From positions 310,001 through 374,000 of the forward strand of contig JAJTUP010000006.1 in NCBI GenBank assembly GCA_021399435.1: a stretch of 64,000 bases of DNA. Reading direction: 5' to 3'. The translations under genes and the position numbers were made by a program. Position 1 is the stretch's first letter, and each line of letters begins with the position of its first letter. This stretch comes from Diaporthe sp. PMI_573. Lineage: Eukaryota > Ascomycota > Sordariomycetes > Diaporthales > Diaporthaceae. This document shows, one piece after another, positions 10,208 to 24,078 of this stretch. Under the pieces are notes generated by a model. The model was not told where the DNA came from. It saw nothing but the letters and a program-made list of their open reading frames with translations, and ran no database searches.

Positions 10208-13200
10208 TCAAAGCGCGACCCTGCTTCCGTTGCCCAGGCGGAATGGGAGCTGCCCGCCGTAGGATCCAGGCCCGGGGCTGACCGCTGTGTTGGGGGTCAT
10301 GAGCTCGTCATTGGACGAGATGCTGGTGATGGAGTTGAGGCTCGACGACCCAGCGCTCGACATGGTACCGGTCCGCGAGCCATGCATCGACCGTCCGCCC
10401 ATGGATATCAGGGCGTCAGCGCGCTCGAACACCCCGCCGTTGAAGGCTTTAGCGAACGAGGCACTTTGTGGGGTCGCGACGGTAGCCTGTACGGCCGGCC
10501 CGAGCGCCGCAGACTGGGGTGTCATGGGCAGTTGAGACTGGACCACAGGCACCTGGCCCTGCGAAAAGGAGCCGCCGAGAGAGCTGGATGTTGAGATCGA
10601 GTGGTTGTGTGCGCGGAGGGAGTCGGACCAAGGTGACGCCCGGATCAAGTCGCGTGTCTCCTTGATACTGTGCTGCACAGGCCGAAGGCGTTGGCGCGTG
10701 TCGTTTGGCAGCTGCACTTCAGGCACGCTGACCGTAATGTGCTTGATCATCTTGCCCAGCTCAGCCCACGCATCGATAAAGTTGGTGCAAAGGGCCCAGA
10801 AGGCGCTGTGCGTCCGGATACCTGGCTCCTTGAGCTTGATCAGGGACAGGCGCTTCTTGAGCGTCTCAGTGTTCTGTATCGCTGTGTTGCACTTAAGAAT
10901 CAAAGCTCTCCAGTACTGTACAACCTTGGGTGTGCTGCTCGCGATGGCGTTGTCGAGGCAAGCTCCAAATTGGCTATTCAGCGAGGGCAGAGATCGCATG
11001 ATCCAATCGGTCGATCTCTGGAGGGAAAGGTATATCCTCTCAAAAACGCGGTCATCTTCCGTGAAGTCTCCGTTCATGCCCCTGCTGCTGTTCGAGGTCC
11101 AAGATTCCCCGGACCGAGGGGTAGGTGTGACCGTGGCCGTGCGCCCTGTCCCGTTGATGTACGGAACTTGCAACGGGTTCAGCGGTACGTCAGTGGCCAC
11201 CCTAAGATTGCTTGGGTTGTGGACAAAGTTTCCGCTGCGAGATCGAAGACCATGGCCGGGTCGATCGGCCGTAGGTGTGACCGAGCTTTCACGCGAATGT
11301 GGTTGCGGCCTGATGGTGTCGCCCATTGCAGCTCTGCTGGCAGCTCTCCTAAAGCCAGCGTCGGGACTCGGGTTGGACACCGTAACGCGAAGTTCCATGA
11401 TGCTGTTGTACAGAAGCATCAAGAGTGTGCGGATATATCTTGGATCGCCGTTCTCGATGAAAAGGTCAACATTCGTTGCCAACAGTGAGCAAACGTGCGC
11501 GTAGGCGTTGACTAGGGTGATACAGGCCCTCTGCACGCTCTCGTTCTCCTTGTAGCCAGAGTCTACCGTCTCGATAGCCATCTCGTGCCTCTGGATCTCC
11601 TGCTCAAGCTCCTCGACATGTACATTAGTGTTGTAGAAGACGATCTCGAGGCTTGATCTCTTAGACGTGCCATCGCTAGTGAGATGCATCAGCATCTGGA
11701 TCATCGGGTGAATCTGGAAAACCGAGTAGAGGATGCCTTTGGCCGCTTCGAGGACGGGGTCAATGTATTTGGACTCGCGCCGACGCTCAGGCAGAACTGA
11801 AAGCCGTCGCACATAGATCGGGCGTTGAAGGAATGGCTCTGCAGGACTGGCGGGGCTTTTGATGGTCATGGTGGTTCCGTTGGGAGCTTGCATGGCTGAA
11901 CCGTGACTGAGTCCACGATAATGGCTGAATCGGTTGTTGGCCTGAGTCTCGTCCAGGGTGCCTAGCTCCTGTGTCCGCTTGGATATGGATGCCATGCGGC
12001 GCTGGCGGTCTCCGGAGTATTGGTTGCGGGCTTGAAGTAGCGTTTCGGAATTGCTGCGCACACGCTCATTGACATTGCCCCCCATTGTTAAAGGCATAAC
12101 ACCAGGTCGACGAATTGATGTCGTGCTCTGTTGAGAAAGTCCACGATAATGTGATCGCGTGGGAATCGGGGGTGGTCGTGGCGCATTGTTTGGCGATCGA
12201 AGGTCAGGCACGTCGGTCCCGTTGACCTTGATAGGGAAACGCCCGCTTGCAGGACGCTTGATTGGGGCCAGACGCGGTGTCTCGACACCTTCAGACGAAT
12301 CTTCGCCAGCGGCAGCAGCTTCTGCCTCCATCCGGTCGTTGGCGTGCTGCCTCAAGAATTTCTTGATGGCAATTGTTACAGTCAACTCCTTCACTTCTGT
12401 CTCCTTCAAGAACCCGTCGTTGGGTGGGCTGCTAGCTTGCGCTTGAAGGATCTCCCTTGGAGGGAATACGATTGGGTTCCCATCAAGCTTTATCATCTGC
12501 AACGAGCCCATGTCGGCCAGGCAGAGGGGGAGCTCCTTGATGAGGTTCTTCTGCACTGCAAACACCTTTAGCGAGGTAAGCCTCGCAATGTCTGGCGGTA
12601 GATTTCGCAACTGATTCCTGCCGAGGTCGAGTATTTCGAGTGATTTCAGATCACACAGCTGCAACACACGAGTCAGACGTGACTCTCACCAATGTAAAGG
12701 ACGACACAATCGCCGAGAGGGGGGATGTCAATTACCGGTAGTGGAAACTCGCTGATCCTATTGTTACGAACGTTCAAGTACCGGAGTAACGTACATTCGG
12801 CGAACCGGGCTGGGAAAGACGAGATTTTGTTATGGGAAAGGGCGAGTCTGGCAAAAGCAAGTCTTGTGGTTAGTCGCCGTCCTTGAACTTGTCCCTTGCA
12901 TGTGCATTGATGTTGGGATGACATACCTTTCCAGCTGGTCCTTTATAACATCGACGACCTCTTCCGGCAGCTTCTGGATGTTCTTGTGGCTCAGATTGAC
13001 GGTCACGCCGGGCTTGAGCTCGCTGCTAACGGCGCTGGCCTCGGCAACCTGGCTCTGGTTCTCCTCGACAGCCTTCTTCATGGCGTCCCTCGCAAGGACA
13101 ATGACCTGGCCCTGGGCAATGGGCGCCGAGGCCGTGAGGCCGGAATTGGACGGGATTTTTCGAACAGTCTTTGGGATGGGAGGCGGAGGAGGGATGTTGA

Positions 13201-13303
13201 TGCCGGCAGCAAAGGCAGCCCGGCGCCCCTGGGCCGGATTGCCAGGGAGCCCCATCTGCGCCGGATTCGGACCGGATGGCCTCTCCATTGTGGTTGCGAT
13301 CAT
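10208..13303 (-). CDS. SOG2: Leucine-rich repeat protein SOG2, RAM pathway
   Basis: Three exons on the minus strand: 13303..12927, 12862..12736, 12658..10208; 984 residues. Both introns (64 and 77 nt) keep frame and rebuild continuous leucine-rich repeats: NISHKNIQKLP-like, then LALSHNKISSFP, YLNVRNNRISEFPLP, LEILDLGRNQLRNLPPDIA and VFAVQKNLIKELP, about residues 100-250. A low-complexity Ser/Pro/Arg linker follows, then the SOG2/RAM family domain from about residue 450 (YVRRLSVLPERR, SVFQIHPMIQMLM). Sog2 is an essential part of the RAM network, which works with the NDR kinase Cbk1 in polarity, cell separation and wall integrity (yeast knowledge). The start MIATTMERPSG was chosen as the first ATG; M6 is an alternative. 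Introns fall between repeat units. Confidence 0.92.
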
Positions 13304-16300
13304 AGACCCAACTCTTGCTCGTGGTTATATCGAATAGGAGGGATGGTGGTTGTACAGGATGCCCCAGTGCGTCCAACCCAAGATCCGCGCTCGAAGGGTA
13401 TCCAACTCTCCGTCTGGACCGTCGCTGGTATGCAGGCGAACCCACCTAAGGAGGTATGGGTTTAGACCAATTGGATGGGCTATGAAAGCGAAGCGGGCGA
13501 TGTCATGATGCCAAAGCAAAGAAGGGCACGGAGGGCGAGCAAGTTGGGCCGGTCTTGTGGGCAGAGGCGGTGGCGGCGGCGGTGGTGGCTGTTGAGGCTC
13601 GAGGCAACAGGGTGCGGAGGAGGCAGTTGAAACGTTCGGCGGGAGAGTCTCGCAGTGGCACAAGCCTTTCGCAAGACGAGAGCGATGTCGTTGTTCGGGC
13701 CCGGCCAGTTGGCAGATGGATTAAGATGGGGGATTGTTTGGTAGAGCTGGCAGATCCTGGAGCAGTATGACGGTCGTCGGTCCCACACAGGCGTGTCAAT
13801 GCAATGGCTCTACTCGCTCTCCCCGTCCCTGTGTCTGGCACGCGGCGTCGAGGGCAAACAAAGGTGCAGCAGAGATGGGGACTGAAGTGGCAGCACCTCC
13901 CAGATCGGCCCAAGACGAGGTTGCTGTCAAACTTGGGGCAGCAGTCTGTCTCTGGGTCGGGCCAAGGATGACTGACTTTGGAAGTCCGTCGGGCGGGCTG
14001 GTTCGTTGGCTGGCGTGCGTCGGTCGGGCACAAGTGTTTCCAAGACAGCGCGGCGCCGGTGCGTTGTGGAGGGAAAGGGGTTGCAGGAAAAGCGTCGGGT
14101 GCCAAAAGGCTGGAGTGGCACCGAATGGCCAAGCCTAGCCCGCAACAGCCTAGCGACGCTTGGGCCACTAAGACAGCAGGCCTTCCACCTGTCGAGTCCC
14201 CTTTTCCTAACCGCAAAGGGGCTCAAGGGGCACCTGAAGGGGACTGCCTAGGTACCATGACCTGGGCTCGTACTGTAACACTGGTGCATTGCCAGGTAGA
14301 GAGAAAGAGCCTTGGGAGTCTCACTGCTTCCTGCAGGTCTCACTCTAGAGGGGTTACGCTGCTCACATTCGTCGCCACTTCCCACCACCAATTCCCATCC
14401 CGACCTATGTACATAATTAACATAGGGTGGTCTGCTTGCTATATCTAGGTCTAATGTGCCACACTTCGGCCTGGCGTTGACCGCCTGCGGGATCCTCAGC
14501 CGTGCTGAGATGGTTGCAAAATGCAGGCAGGACAGGACTAAGATAATATCCAATACAGTACGGCATGCAAGGCACATACATACTACATAGTGGTACACAA
14601 TCTCTGGGCTGGGCTGATGTCACTCATCTATTGTTATTATTAACAGTCTAATGAACACAGAAACCGAGTCACCGACATGACTTGACCATCTGTTGACCGT
14701 TGCGACCCGTGGCTGATCCACCGTCCGCCGTCTGTTGCTTGATTGGGTTCAGGGGACGTGGTTCCCATCCATCGTCAAACAAAACCCGAGCGACGACGTC
14801 GGATGGATGCCACGTCCCATATCACGACATTGTTTCCAACTGTTTCTGGCCGCCAGCCGAGGGCTCTAGTCCCCTACCGAACCTTGCGGCTGCTCGGCGA
14901 GTCGGCGAGCAGCGCTTCCTCTCGTCCCAACTCTGCCTGTCGCAACATCAAACACAAGAGGCGGTGTCGACTCCATTTGTTTCGTGGCCCAAGCCCGACG
15001 CCGTTTCTATTTCTTTTTCTGAGTCCTCTGATGACTGACCGTGCCTGCCGATTCGCCGCGCAGAAAAGACGGCGTCGCCGTCCCGGACCTCAGCATCGAG
15101 CTAAACCCTCCCTTTGAGGGGCTCCACATGGCCGCTGTTGGCCGTCTCCAGCCTGTTCCATCACGACGAGCCGATGAGTTGTTCCTGGGGCCACATCGTG
15201 GCATGCCAAGTGCTCTGTGACAACATGCTTCGTCACCTCTGTGCCGCGTTTCTCATTCGTGGACTCACTCCATATGGAACAGAAGCCACTTGTCTTCGAA
15301 CTGATCCCGGGCCAAACAAGCAACCAAGCTATGCTTTTCTCTCTGCAGTAGCCCGGCTTCAGCCCGAACTTAGCCACCGTCCGAAGTCTCCTCCAGTGAG
15401 AGATTTAGGGTCGGTTCCTACGGGTCCACACATCCTGACCTCTCGCGTCCTCTTCATTGAAGTGGGGATTGGCAGGAGGCCGACGGCGATTATTGCGAGC
15501 CACGGCTCAATCCGAGTCGTCTAAGTTGCACAGACCAGGACCCCCGAAGATGGCAACGTCCTGCATTTCACAGCCCGTCCAGGACCAATCTCGCACATTT
15601 CTTCTACTTTGGAACAACATTAGGAAACCAGAAAGACGGATCATTCCGCTCTGGTGAAGATTTTAATGGACCCAGAAACGGTCTGCATCCAGCCAGGGAC
15701 TGTGGCCCTGATTCTCCTTCACAGGGAGTGCCTCCCATACTGCTTACTTACACATGATCAATTGTCGGTAGTGCTTGAGCTACCACAATAGACGGCTCTG
15801 TAGATCTTCAGCCCGGATAGGACAGGATAAGCCTCCGCACATTCCAGAAGCTTGACACCGCGGCATTGAGACCCCGCTCTCTGAGTCTCGCGATGGTAGC
15901 CTTGGCTGATTCATTTTCCGGACGTCGTTCTGTGCTCTTGAATGATCATCACGGAGTAGCATTGCATTCTCAGAGATTATTTTGAGGTTGCACTGATTGA
16001 GGATCCCATTATCCTTGCCTGAGCTTTGTCGTCACTTTTCTTCGTATGGGGTAATATGCTGGCGACAAATGATTTGCAGCGGAAACCGGGGGACTTGTGT
16101 TGAATATATTGGACATTGGAAAACACAATCTTGCCTCCTGCCAGGGAGGCTGTAACTTTTGGCGCGTCTTCTTCTGGGGAACACCACAAATAGTGGTCAT
16201 CAAAAACGTGGTCCCTATGAGCCGCCAACCCATCGGCTTATTCCCGTTTGGCCTTTGCCTTGTGGCGGCTCCACAAATCAGGCTTCCCATTAGAGCCGGT

Positions 16301-16962
16301 CATGATGCAAATGGATCACGACGCTGAGGCTCTTTCACGCCCACCCGTACCATGCAGTGTTGCCATAATTTTCGGACAGTTTTCTCGGCCGGTTCTATTT
16401 CGGTTGTTTCTGAAGCATGCGCCTAGGTTTTGAACAGTCTGGGGCCGTTGGTTTCAACGTTGGCTTCACGGGGCCGGAAACAACCTTCACAGAATCAATC
16501 CTAGGCAGTCTGGAAGGGCGCTAGAACATTTGCCCTAGGAACCCCGTCTTCAAGGGACCCTTGCCCACGCCTATCTACACTACAGCGGACGCGATCCATC
16601 AATAGCGTCCTTGCCAACAAACTGTGGTGTGAAACAGCACGCCGTGACCTTTGAAGTCGATCCACAATTAACTCAAACATCACGAAAAGTCAGGGCTGTG
16701 TAGTTCGGTCATCGATCCCGTAATAAGTTCCGCTCACCAGCTGCAATTCCCGACGGCTGTTTTACAAAGTCCACACCGAACGTACTAGGTACTTGCACGG
16801 CTCTGGAGGCCAACTAGGGGCGGCAGTTGAACGCGTCTGGCAATGGGCGGACCGACCTGACATCAATCTGGGAACTCGGAGGGCAGAGTCACGACATAGT
16901 GGCACTGGACGACACCCCAGACTGCGCGCGTTACCTGGTAGTCCAACACATGCTGCCTCGAG
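13304..16962. other. 3.7 kb stretch without a recognisable gene
   Basis: Lies between the divergently transcribed SOG2 and RecQ-like genes. Frames up to about 240 codons exist, but they are Arg/Ser/Pro-rich, have no family motif and cannot be extended across splice sites. The part next to SOG2 (13.3-14.2 kb) may be its long 5' UTR and promoter. No transposon ends, tRNA or rRNA were noticed. A non-coding RNA cannot be excluded. Confidence 0.55.
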
Positions 16963-18462
16963 ATGGCACCCCTCTCAAGGGCAAGCTCGTACACCGACCC
17001 GGGCTTCACCTTGAGACGCCAGTTTGGCAAGGAAGACTTTAGGTGATTTCCATATACTCAACTGGCTCGATATCATACTGGCTTCCGCTGACCTGATGAA
17101 CTTAGACCTATGCAAAAAGAGATCATCGAGGCAGCTCTCCAGCGCAAGGATGTGTTCGTCCAGGCCGCCACCTCGTTCGGCAAGAGCCTGTGCTTCCAGC
17201 TGCCCGCCGTCATAGACCACGGCATCACCATCGTCATCTCGCCCCTGCTAAGCCTGATGATGAACCAGATCGAGGCCCTGAAGCTCGCCAACGTCGACGC
17301 CAGGACCCTCAACAGCAACACCCCCATGGCCGAGAAGGACCACATCTACCAGGACCTGGCGTCGGGCCACCCGCGCACGAGGCTGCTGTACGTGACGCCG
17401 GAGCTGTGCTCGGGCGAGCACTTCCGGCGCAAGCTGAGGGTGGTGCACGAGCAGCGCGAGCTGGCGCGGATCGCCGTCGACGAGGCCCACTGCATCTCGG
17501 AGTGGGGCCACGACTTCCGCAAGGACTTCAAGAAGCTGTCCTTCTTCCGCGACGCCTTCCCGGACGTCCCGATCATGTGCTTGACCGCGACCGCCAACGA
17601 GCAGGTCCGCGCCGACGTGCTGTCCACCCTGGGCCTGCTCAAGAGCCCCGCGCGGCTGAGGACGTTCGCCATGACCGCGTACCGGCCGAACCTGCACATG
17701 GAGATCCGCTTCACGAGCGACCAGGCTGACGACCGCTTCGACAACTTCGTCACCTGGATCCAGGGCGTGTACGCGCGGCGGGGGACGGACGAGAGGAGGG
17801 TGGAGCTTGAGGCCCGCGGCGAGAGGGTCAAGAACGTCCCGGGCATCATCTACACCAACTCCAGGGACGAGTGCGAGATGATCGCGGCCGCGCTGCGGCA
17901 GGAGGGCATCGGCGCGCGGCCGTTTCACGCCAAGCTGCTCAACCAGACCAAAGAGCAGACGCTCGCGCGGTGGGTCAACAATGAGGAGGGCTACGATGTC
18001 ATCGTGGCGACCACGGCCTTCGGCATGGGCATCGACAAGAACAACGTCCGCTTCGTGGTGCACTGGCGCATGCCCAAGAGCTTCGAGGGCTACTACCAGG
18101 AGGCGGGCCGCGCGGGCAGGGACGGGAACGCGAGCTACTGCTTCCTGTACTACAGCCGCGAGGACCGCGACCGCATATGCAACATGGTGTCGAGGGATGT
18201 CAAGGACGGGGAGAACCGCGAGGCGAGGCTGCGAAGCCTCAAGACACTGGCGGACTACTGTGAGAGTACGGATGGCTGTCGGCACGCCGCTATCTGCAAA
18301 TATTTTGGGGAGACTGACATTCCTGCGTGCGATTTCGCATGCGACTGGCACAAGGATCCGCAGGACCTCAAGAGGAGATGGAGGAAGGATCTGGCCACTG
18401 AGGAATGGGTCAGCACACAGGCGCAGGACGGTGTATACGACAACTGTTATGATGATTACTGA
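16963..18462 (+). CDS. RecQ-family DNA helicase, short form
   Basis: Two exons, 16963..17042 and 17106..18462; 478 residues. The 63-nt intron (gtgatt donor, ttag acceptor) joins FGKEDF to RPMQKEIIEAAL, rebuilding the RecQ motif-0 region (F-x-E-D-F-R-P-x-Q). Motif I is TSFGKS (about 49-54) instead of the usual TGGGKS. The DEAH box is at about 152 (VDEAHCISEWGHDFR), motif III is LTATA, and motif VI is QEAGRAGRDG. A cysteine cluster follows (YCESTDGCRHAAICKYF, CDFAC), the RecQ zinc-binding region. The protein then stops: there is no winged-helix or HRDC domain. The coding sequence is very GC-rich. ATP-dependent 3'-5' unwinding is inferred. The frame is open only back to 16942, so an additional upstream exon is possible. 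Confidence 0.85.
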
Positions 18463-18570
18463 GGGACGGATGGACTCGTGGAAGATACCCCGGCGTTACT
18501 TGGCCGCCACTCTATGCGTACAAAAACAGCTGCTTTTGACATTTGTTCAGGTGCATTATGTGCAATGCTG

Positions 18571-19725
18571 TCATTCTAACATCTGGTCCTGGAGGGCATC
18601 AACACCGCCCTCCAAGAGCATCCTCTTGTTATTCTGCCAGTGTATAAAGGCCAGGCCCTGCAACAGGCAGTCGGCCAAGTCGTCCAGCTTCTTCATCCTG
18701 TCAGCCTTGCGCTGGAAGCTCTTCTTCCCCTGCCACTCGTCCAGGTACTCCGAAGCGACAGCCTCCACCGCCCCCTCGACCACCAAGCCCTCAGCCGAAC
18801 CCAGCGCCCTCCCGATGATATCCTTCTTAACCTTCTTGTTGTCGGTCTTGTTGTCGTCCGTGCCCCGGCCCCAGATATCCCCGACGTCAAACCCCGCCGC
18901 CCTGTCCCTTACGACCATGAACTCGAGCACGTTGCGCGCCACCACGGGCTCGATGCGCCCGAGCGGGCTGCGCCACTGGTCCGTCTCGCGCAGCAGCGTC
19001 AGCACGGCGTACAGCATCGACTCGAGGCTGTTGACGCGCAGCGTCCACTCGTACACGCCCGACCCGCCCATCTGCCGGAACCGCTGCTGCTCCAGCGTCA
19101 CCACGTCCGGGCGCAGCGGCAGCAGCCGGTTCAGAATCAGGTCCACCGCCAGGGCGGACAGGCGCGCGGGTGAGAAGTCCTCCATGAGCACGGGGGTGGT
19201 TGCTGGGCTGGCCTCGGCTGTGGGGTTTTCGGCTTCATGGCTTGGGGTGGCCTCGACTGTTTTGGCTTTCCTCCGGCTCTTTTTGGGGGCAGCCTTTTCG
19301 TCTTGCTGGTCCGAGTCATTCTCATCATTTGCGTTGGCCTTGTTCTGAGATTTCTTGGTACTTGTTTTGGGTGGCACCACTTTGTCCGCCCTTGGGATCA
19401 GAGCCAATCGCTCCCAAGCGAGCAGCCTTGGCGCGATGGGGACTGCAGATGACGGCACAACGCTTTTCTTCCTTACCCCTTTTGCAGTCTTGCTAGGTGA
19501 TCCATCGTTGGGATGGGGAACTTCTAGCAGACTATAGGCGAGATTTCGAATCCCCAGGTCAATGCTGAGAACTCGCGTTCCTGGGGCGAGAGGCTGGAAG
19601 GTCTTGAGGTCATCTACGATGCGGTCCGCGATGACGGCCTTGGTGCCGGATCTGCTTCTACCGCATAGCCTAGCGATGCTTTTGAGTTGCGCAGAAGACA
19701 ATTTGGGAGGAAAGGCGAAATTCAT
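18571..19725 (-). CDS. CCE1: Mitochondrial Holliday junction resolvase, Cce1/Ydc2 family
   Basis: Single-exon gene of 384 residues. Residues about 9-43 form a SAP-like DNA-binding helix pair (LSSAQLKSIARLCG). The RNase-H-fold resolvase core begins with VLSIDLGIRNLAYSLLEV, where D56 matches the first metal-binding Asp of Ydc2. VVTLEQQRFRQMG carries the acidic residue of the next strand. KKLDDLADCLLQG near the end supplies the C-terminal pair of aspartates. A Lys/Ser/Glu-rich insert (about residues 120-165) interrupts the core. Family members cleave four-way junctions in mitochondrial DNA and aid its inheritance. The gene converges on the RecQ-like gene with only 108 nt between stop codons. Confidence 0.9.
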   Translation of the reverse strand: MNFAFPPKLSSAQLKSIARLCGRSRSGTKAVIADRIVDDLKTFQPLAPGTRVLSIDLGIRNLAYSLLEVPHPNDGSPSKTAKGVRKKSVVPSSAVPIAPRLLAWERLALIPRADKVVPPKTSTKKSQNKANANDENDSDQQDEKAAPKKSRRKAKTVEATPSHEAENPTAEASPATTPVLMEDFSPARLSALAVDLILNRLLPLRPDVVTLEQQRFRQMGGSGVYEWTLRVNSLESMLYAVLTLLRETDQWRSPLGRIEPVVARNVLEFMVVRDRAAGFDVGDIWGRGTDDNKTDNKKVKKDIIGRALGSAEGLVVEGAVEAVASEYLDEWQGKKSFQRKADRMKKLDDLADCLLQGLAFIHWQNNKRMLLEGGVDALQDQMLE

Positions 19726-22064
<2,339 letters not shown>

Positions 22065-22653
22065 ATGGGTGAAGGGGATTTGTATAGATTTACATATTGT
22101 CAGCTATGACAATGTCACTTAAGAAAATAAGACACGAATTTACGGATGAGCTCGTGGCATTCACACAATGCTATCTCGAGAAATGTTCGAACGTGTGAGA
22201 GGGAGAGGGAGAGAGAGTTTTGTGCAGATTATGAATAATTACTAAGCAATAGTCACTTCTTTGCAGCGGGGATCATCGCATAATTATTTGTTTTCCATAT
22301 GAAGACTGTAAAGATAGCCAGGAGTTGTATCCAGTCGTATGGTATCGCATTGTCTTTTTGGTGAGGTCTGGCTGGGGAGGGGTGGCTAAACGTCGGACCC
22401 CTTGACCAAGTCAATTTCAAGCTATTCCGGCAATTCATCCCCTCTTCCAATAAAGCGCCAGCAATACAGCCGCCCTGCAGGTAAGAGAGCAGTTGATAGA
22501 ACAAGCAATTACTCTTAGGTTCTAGATTGTATTATTGTCCCTCTCCAAGTCTCCACTGTCCAGAGAAACTGGCCTTACAATTACTGACTATTCCCACGCC
22601 TCTCTAGAGCTAGTCATCTACGTCAGACCTCCCAACTGTCACAGACAGTCAAT
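22065..22653. other. Intergenic region after glutathione reductase
   Basis: 3' UTR of GLR1 and the presumed promoter of the amidohydrolase gene. It includes a short GA-rich run near 22200. No gene was seen. Confidence 0.55.
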
Positions 22654-24078
22654 ATGGTGGAAGAGAATGTGATTATTCCGAGCATTGACGCACAGAAGCG
22701 GTGGGACATTGTTCAGTTTGAAGACGAGGGGATCGTGAAAGTAGGACGAGCTGCGTCATACCACGATGCATCGTCTACCCCGAGCCTTCTGCTACCACCT
22801 CTCTGCCATCCGCACATCCATCTTGACAAGGCCTATCTTCTCACCTGCAACAAGCCAACCTCTCATGGACAGCCAGACTATTCCGATCTCATGCCGCAGA
22901 CGGGCGACTTCAAAGAAGCCCTTGCGAACACTTCGGCCGCGAAGGGGCGATACACCGAAGAGGACCTTTACCTCCGCGGGTCACAGCTCATTGCTGACAG
23001 CTACCGGCATGGGGTGACCTCGATGCGGGCTTTTGTCGAGGTAGACGCCGTCACGAGGCTCAAGACGGTCGAAGCGGCTGTTAAGCTCAAGCATGACTTC
23101 GCTCACCTGATCAGGGTGCAGATCTGTGTATTCGCGCAGGACCCTATCTTCTCGGGAAACTATGGACGTCTCAACCGAGAGCTCCTTATCGAGGCATTGG
23201 ACAAGTATGCCGCAGACGTCGAAGCGCTTGGGACAACTCCCTACGTGGAAGCGGATCAGCACGCGGCGGTCGAGAACATCGACTTTGCCATCCGGACAGC
23301 GATGGAGAGAGGATTATTCCTAGATTTCCATCTGGATTATCACCTGGAAACGCCACAGGAGCCAGCACCAGGCGCGCTCCTTGAGACTCTGCTCAACCAC
23401 CTGGTTGACCACAAGTGGACTGAACGAGCCTCGAAGGACAGACAGGCCATCGCCATCGGTCACTGCACAAGATTAACTACCACGGAGTCCTCCGTGACCG
23501 AAGCCCTAGTGAACCTGATCAAAGACAATAAGCTGCCAGTCCATTTTGTTGGACTGCCCACAAGCGACCTTTACATGATGGGACGGCCCAAGGGGCCAGA
23601 TAACGAAGGCTCCAGCCAGCCGCACTCGCGACCCAGGGGAACAATGCAGATACCCTCCATGATCAAGGATTATGGACTCGACGGTTGCCTGGGCGTGAAC
23701 AACGTCGGCAACGCCTTCACGCCCAGCGGCGACGGCGACCCGCTGCAGCTGGCCAGCTGGGGCGTCCTGCTGTACCACGCTGGCACCGAGGCCGATGCCC
23801 AGCTCCTCTACGGGTGCGTTAGCGAGCGGGCGAGGAGGGCGATTGGGCTGATCTCGGAGGACGAGAACGCCGATGAGCTTCCAAGAACGCTGAGACGTTC
23901 TCAAGACCTAGGGCGCGGCGTACCTGTTCCCGGCCTGCTTGTCATGAACGATGACTATGTGGACTTGCCTGGGAAAAACGGCGACGGGGATGGTCAGATC
24001 AGGGTGCCTGCCCGACAGAGGCTAAGCATTAAGGATGTAGTGTGGGACCCGCCGTCCCGGAGGTCCGTTCTGAGATGA
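22654..24078 (+). CDS. Amidohydrolase-superfamily protein, cytosine-deaminase-like
   Basis: Intronless gene of 474 residues. The barrel opens with the metal-ligand motif PPLCHPHIHLDKAYLL (H54 and H56), as in the CodA/TRZ-ATZ amidohydrolases. Further candidate ligands are DFHLDYHLE and AIGHCTRL. The last-strand region reads GVNNVGNAFTP. Compared with bacterial cytosine deaminase as I remember it, the position after HxD that carries the catalytic Glu is Tyr here, and the late metal-ligand Asp region is VNNVGN. Cytosine is therefore unlikely to be the substrate. The family hydrolyses amide or amidine bonds in heterocycles and related compounds; the true substrate is not predictable. There is no signal peptide, so it is probably cytosolic. 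Flanking genes give no pathway hint. Confidence 0.8.
   Translation: MVEENVIIPSIDAQKRWDIVQFEDEGIVKVGRAASYHDASSTPSLLLPPLCHPHIHLDKAYLLTCNKPTSHGQPDYSDLMPQTGDFKEALANTSAAKGRYTEEDLYLRGSQLIADSYRHGVTSMRAFVEVDAVTRLKTVEAAVKLKHDFAHLIRVQICVFAQDPIFSGNYGRLNRELLIEALDKYAADVEALGTTPYVEADQHAAVENIDFAIRTAMERGLFLDFHLDYHLETPQEPAPGALLETLLNHLVDHKWTERASKDRQAIAIGHCTRLTTTESSVTEALVNLIKDNKLPVHFVGLPTSDLYMMGRPKGPDNEGSSQPHSRPRGTMQIPSMIKDYGLDGCLGVNNVGNAFTPSGDGDPLQLASWGVLLYHAGTEADAQLLYGCVSERARRAIGLISEDENADELPRTLRRSQDLGRGVPVPGLLVMNDDYVDLPGKNGDGDGQIRVPARQRLSIKDVVWDPPSRRSVLR

Noticed and set aside
17248..18351. 367-codon minus-strand frame
   Set aside because: Antisense shadow of the RecQ coding exon; the sense strand carries all helicase motifs.
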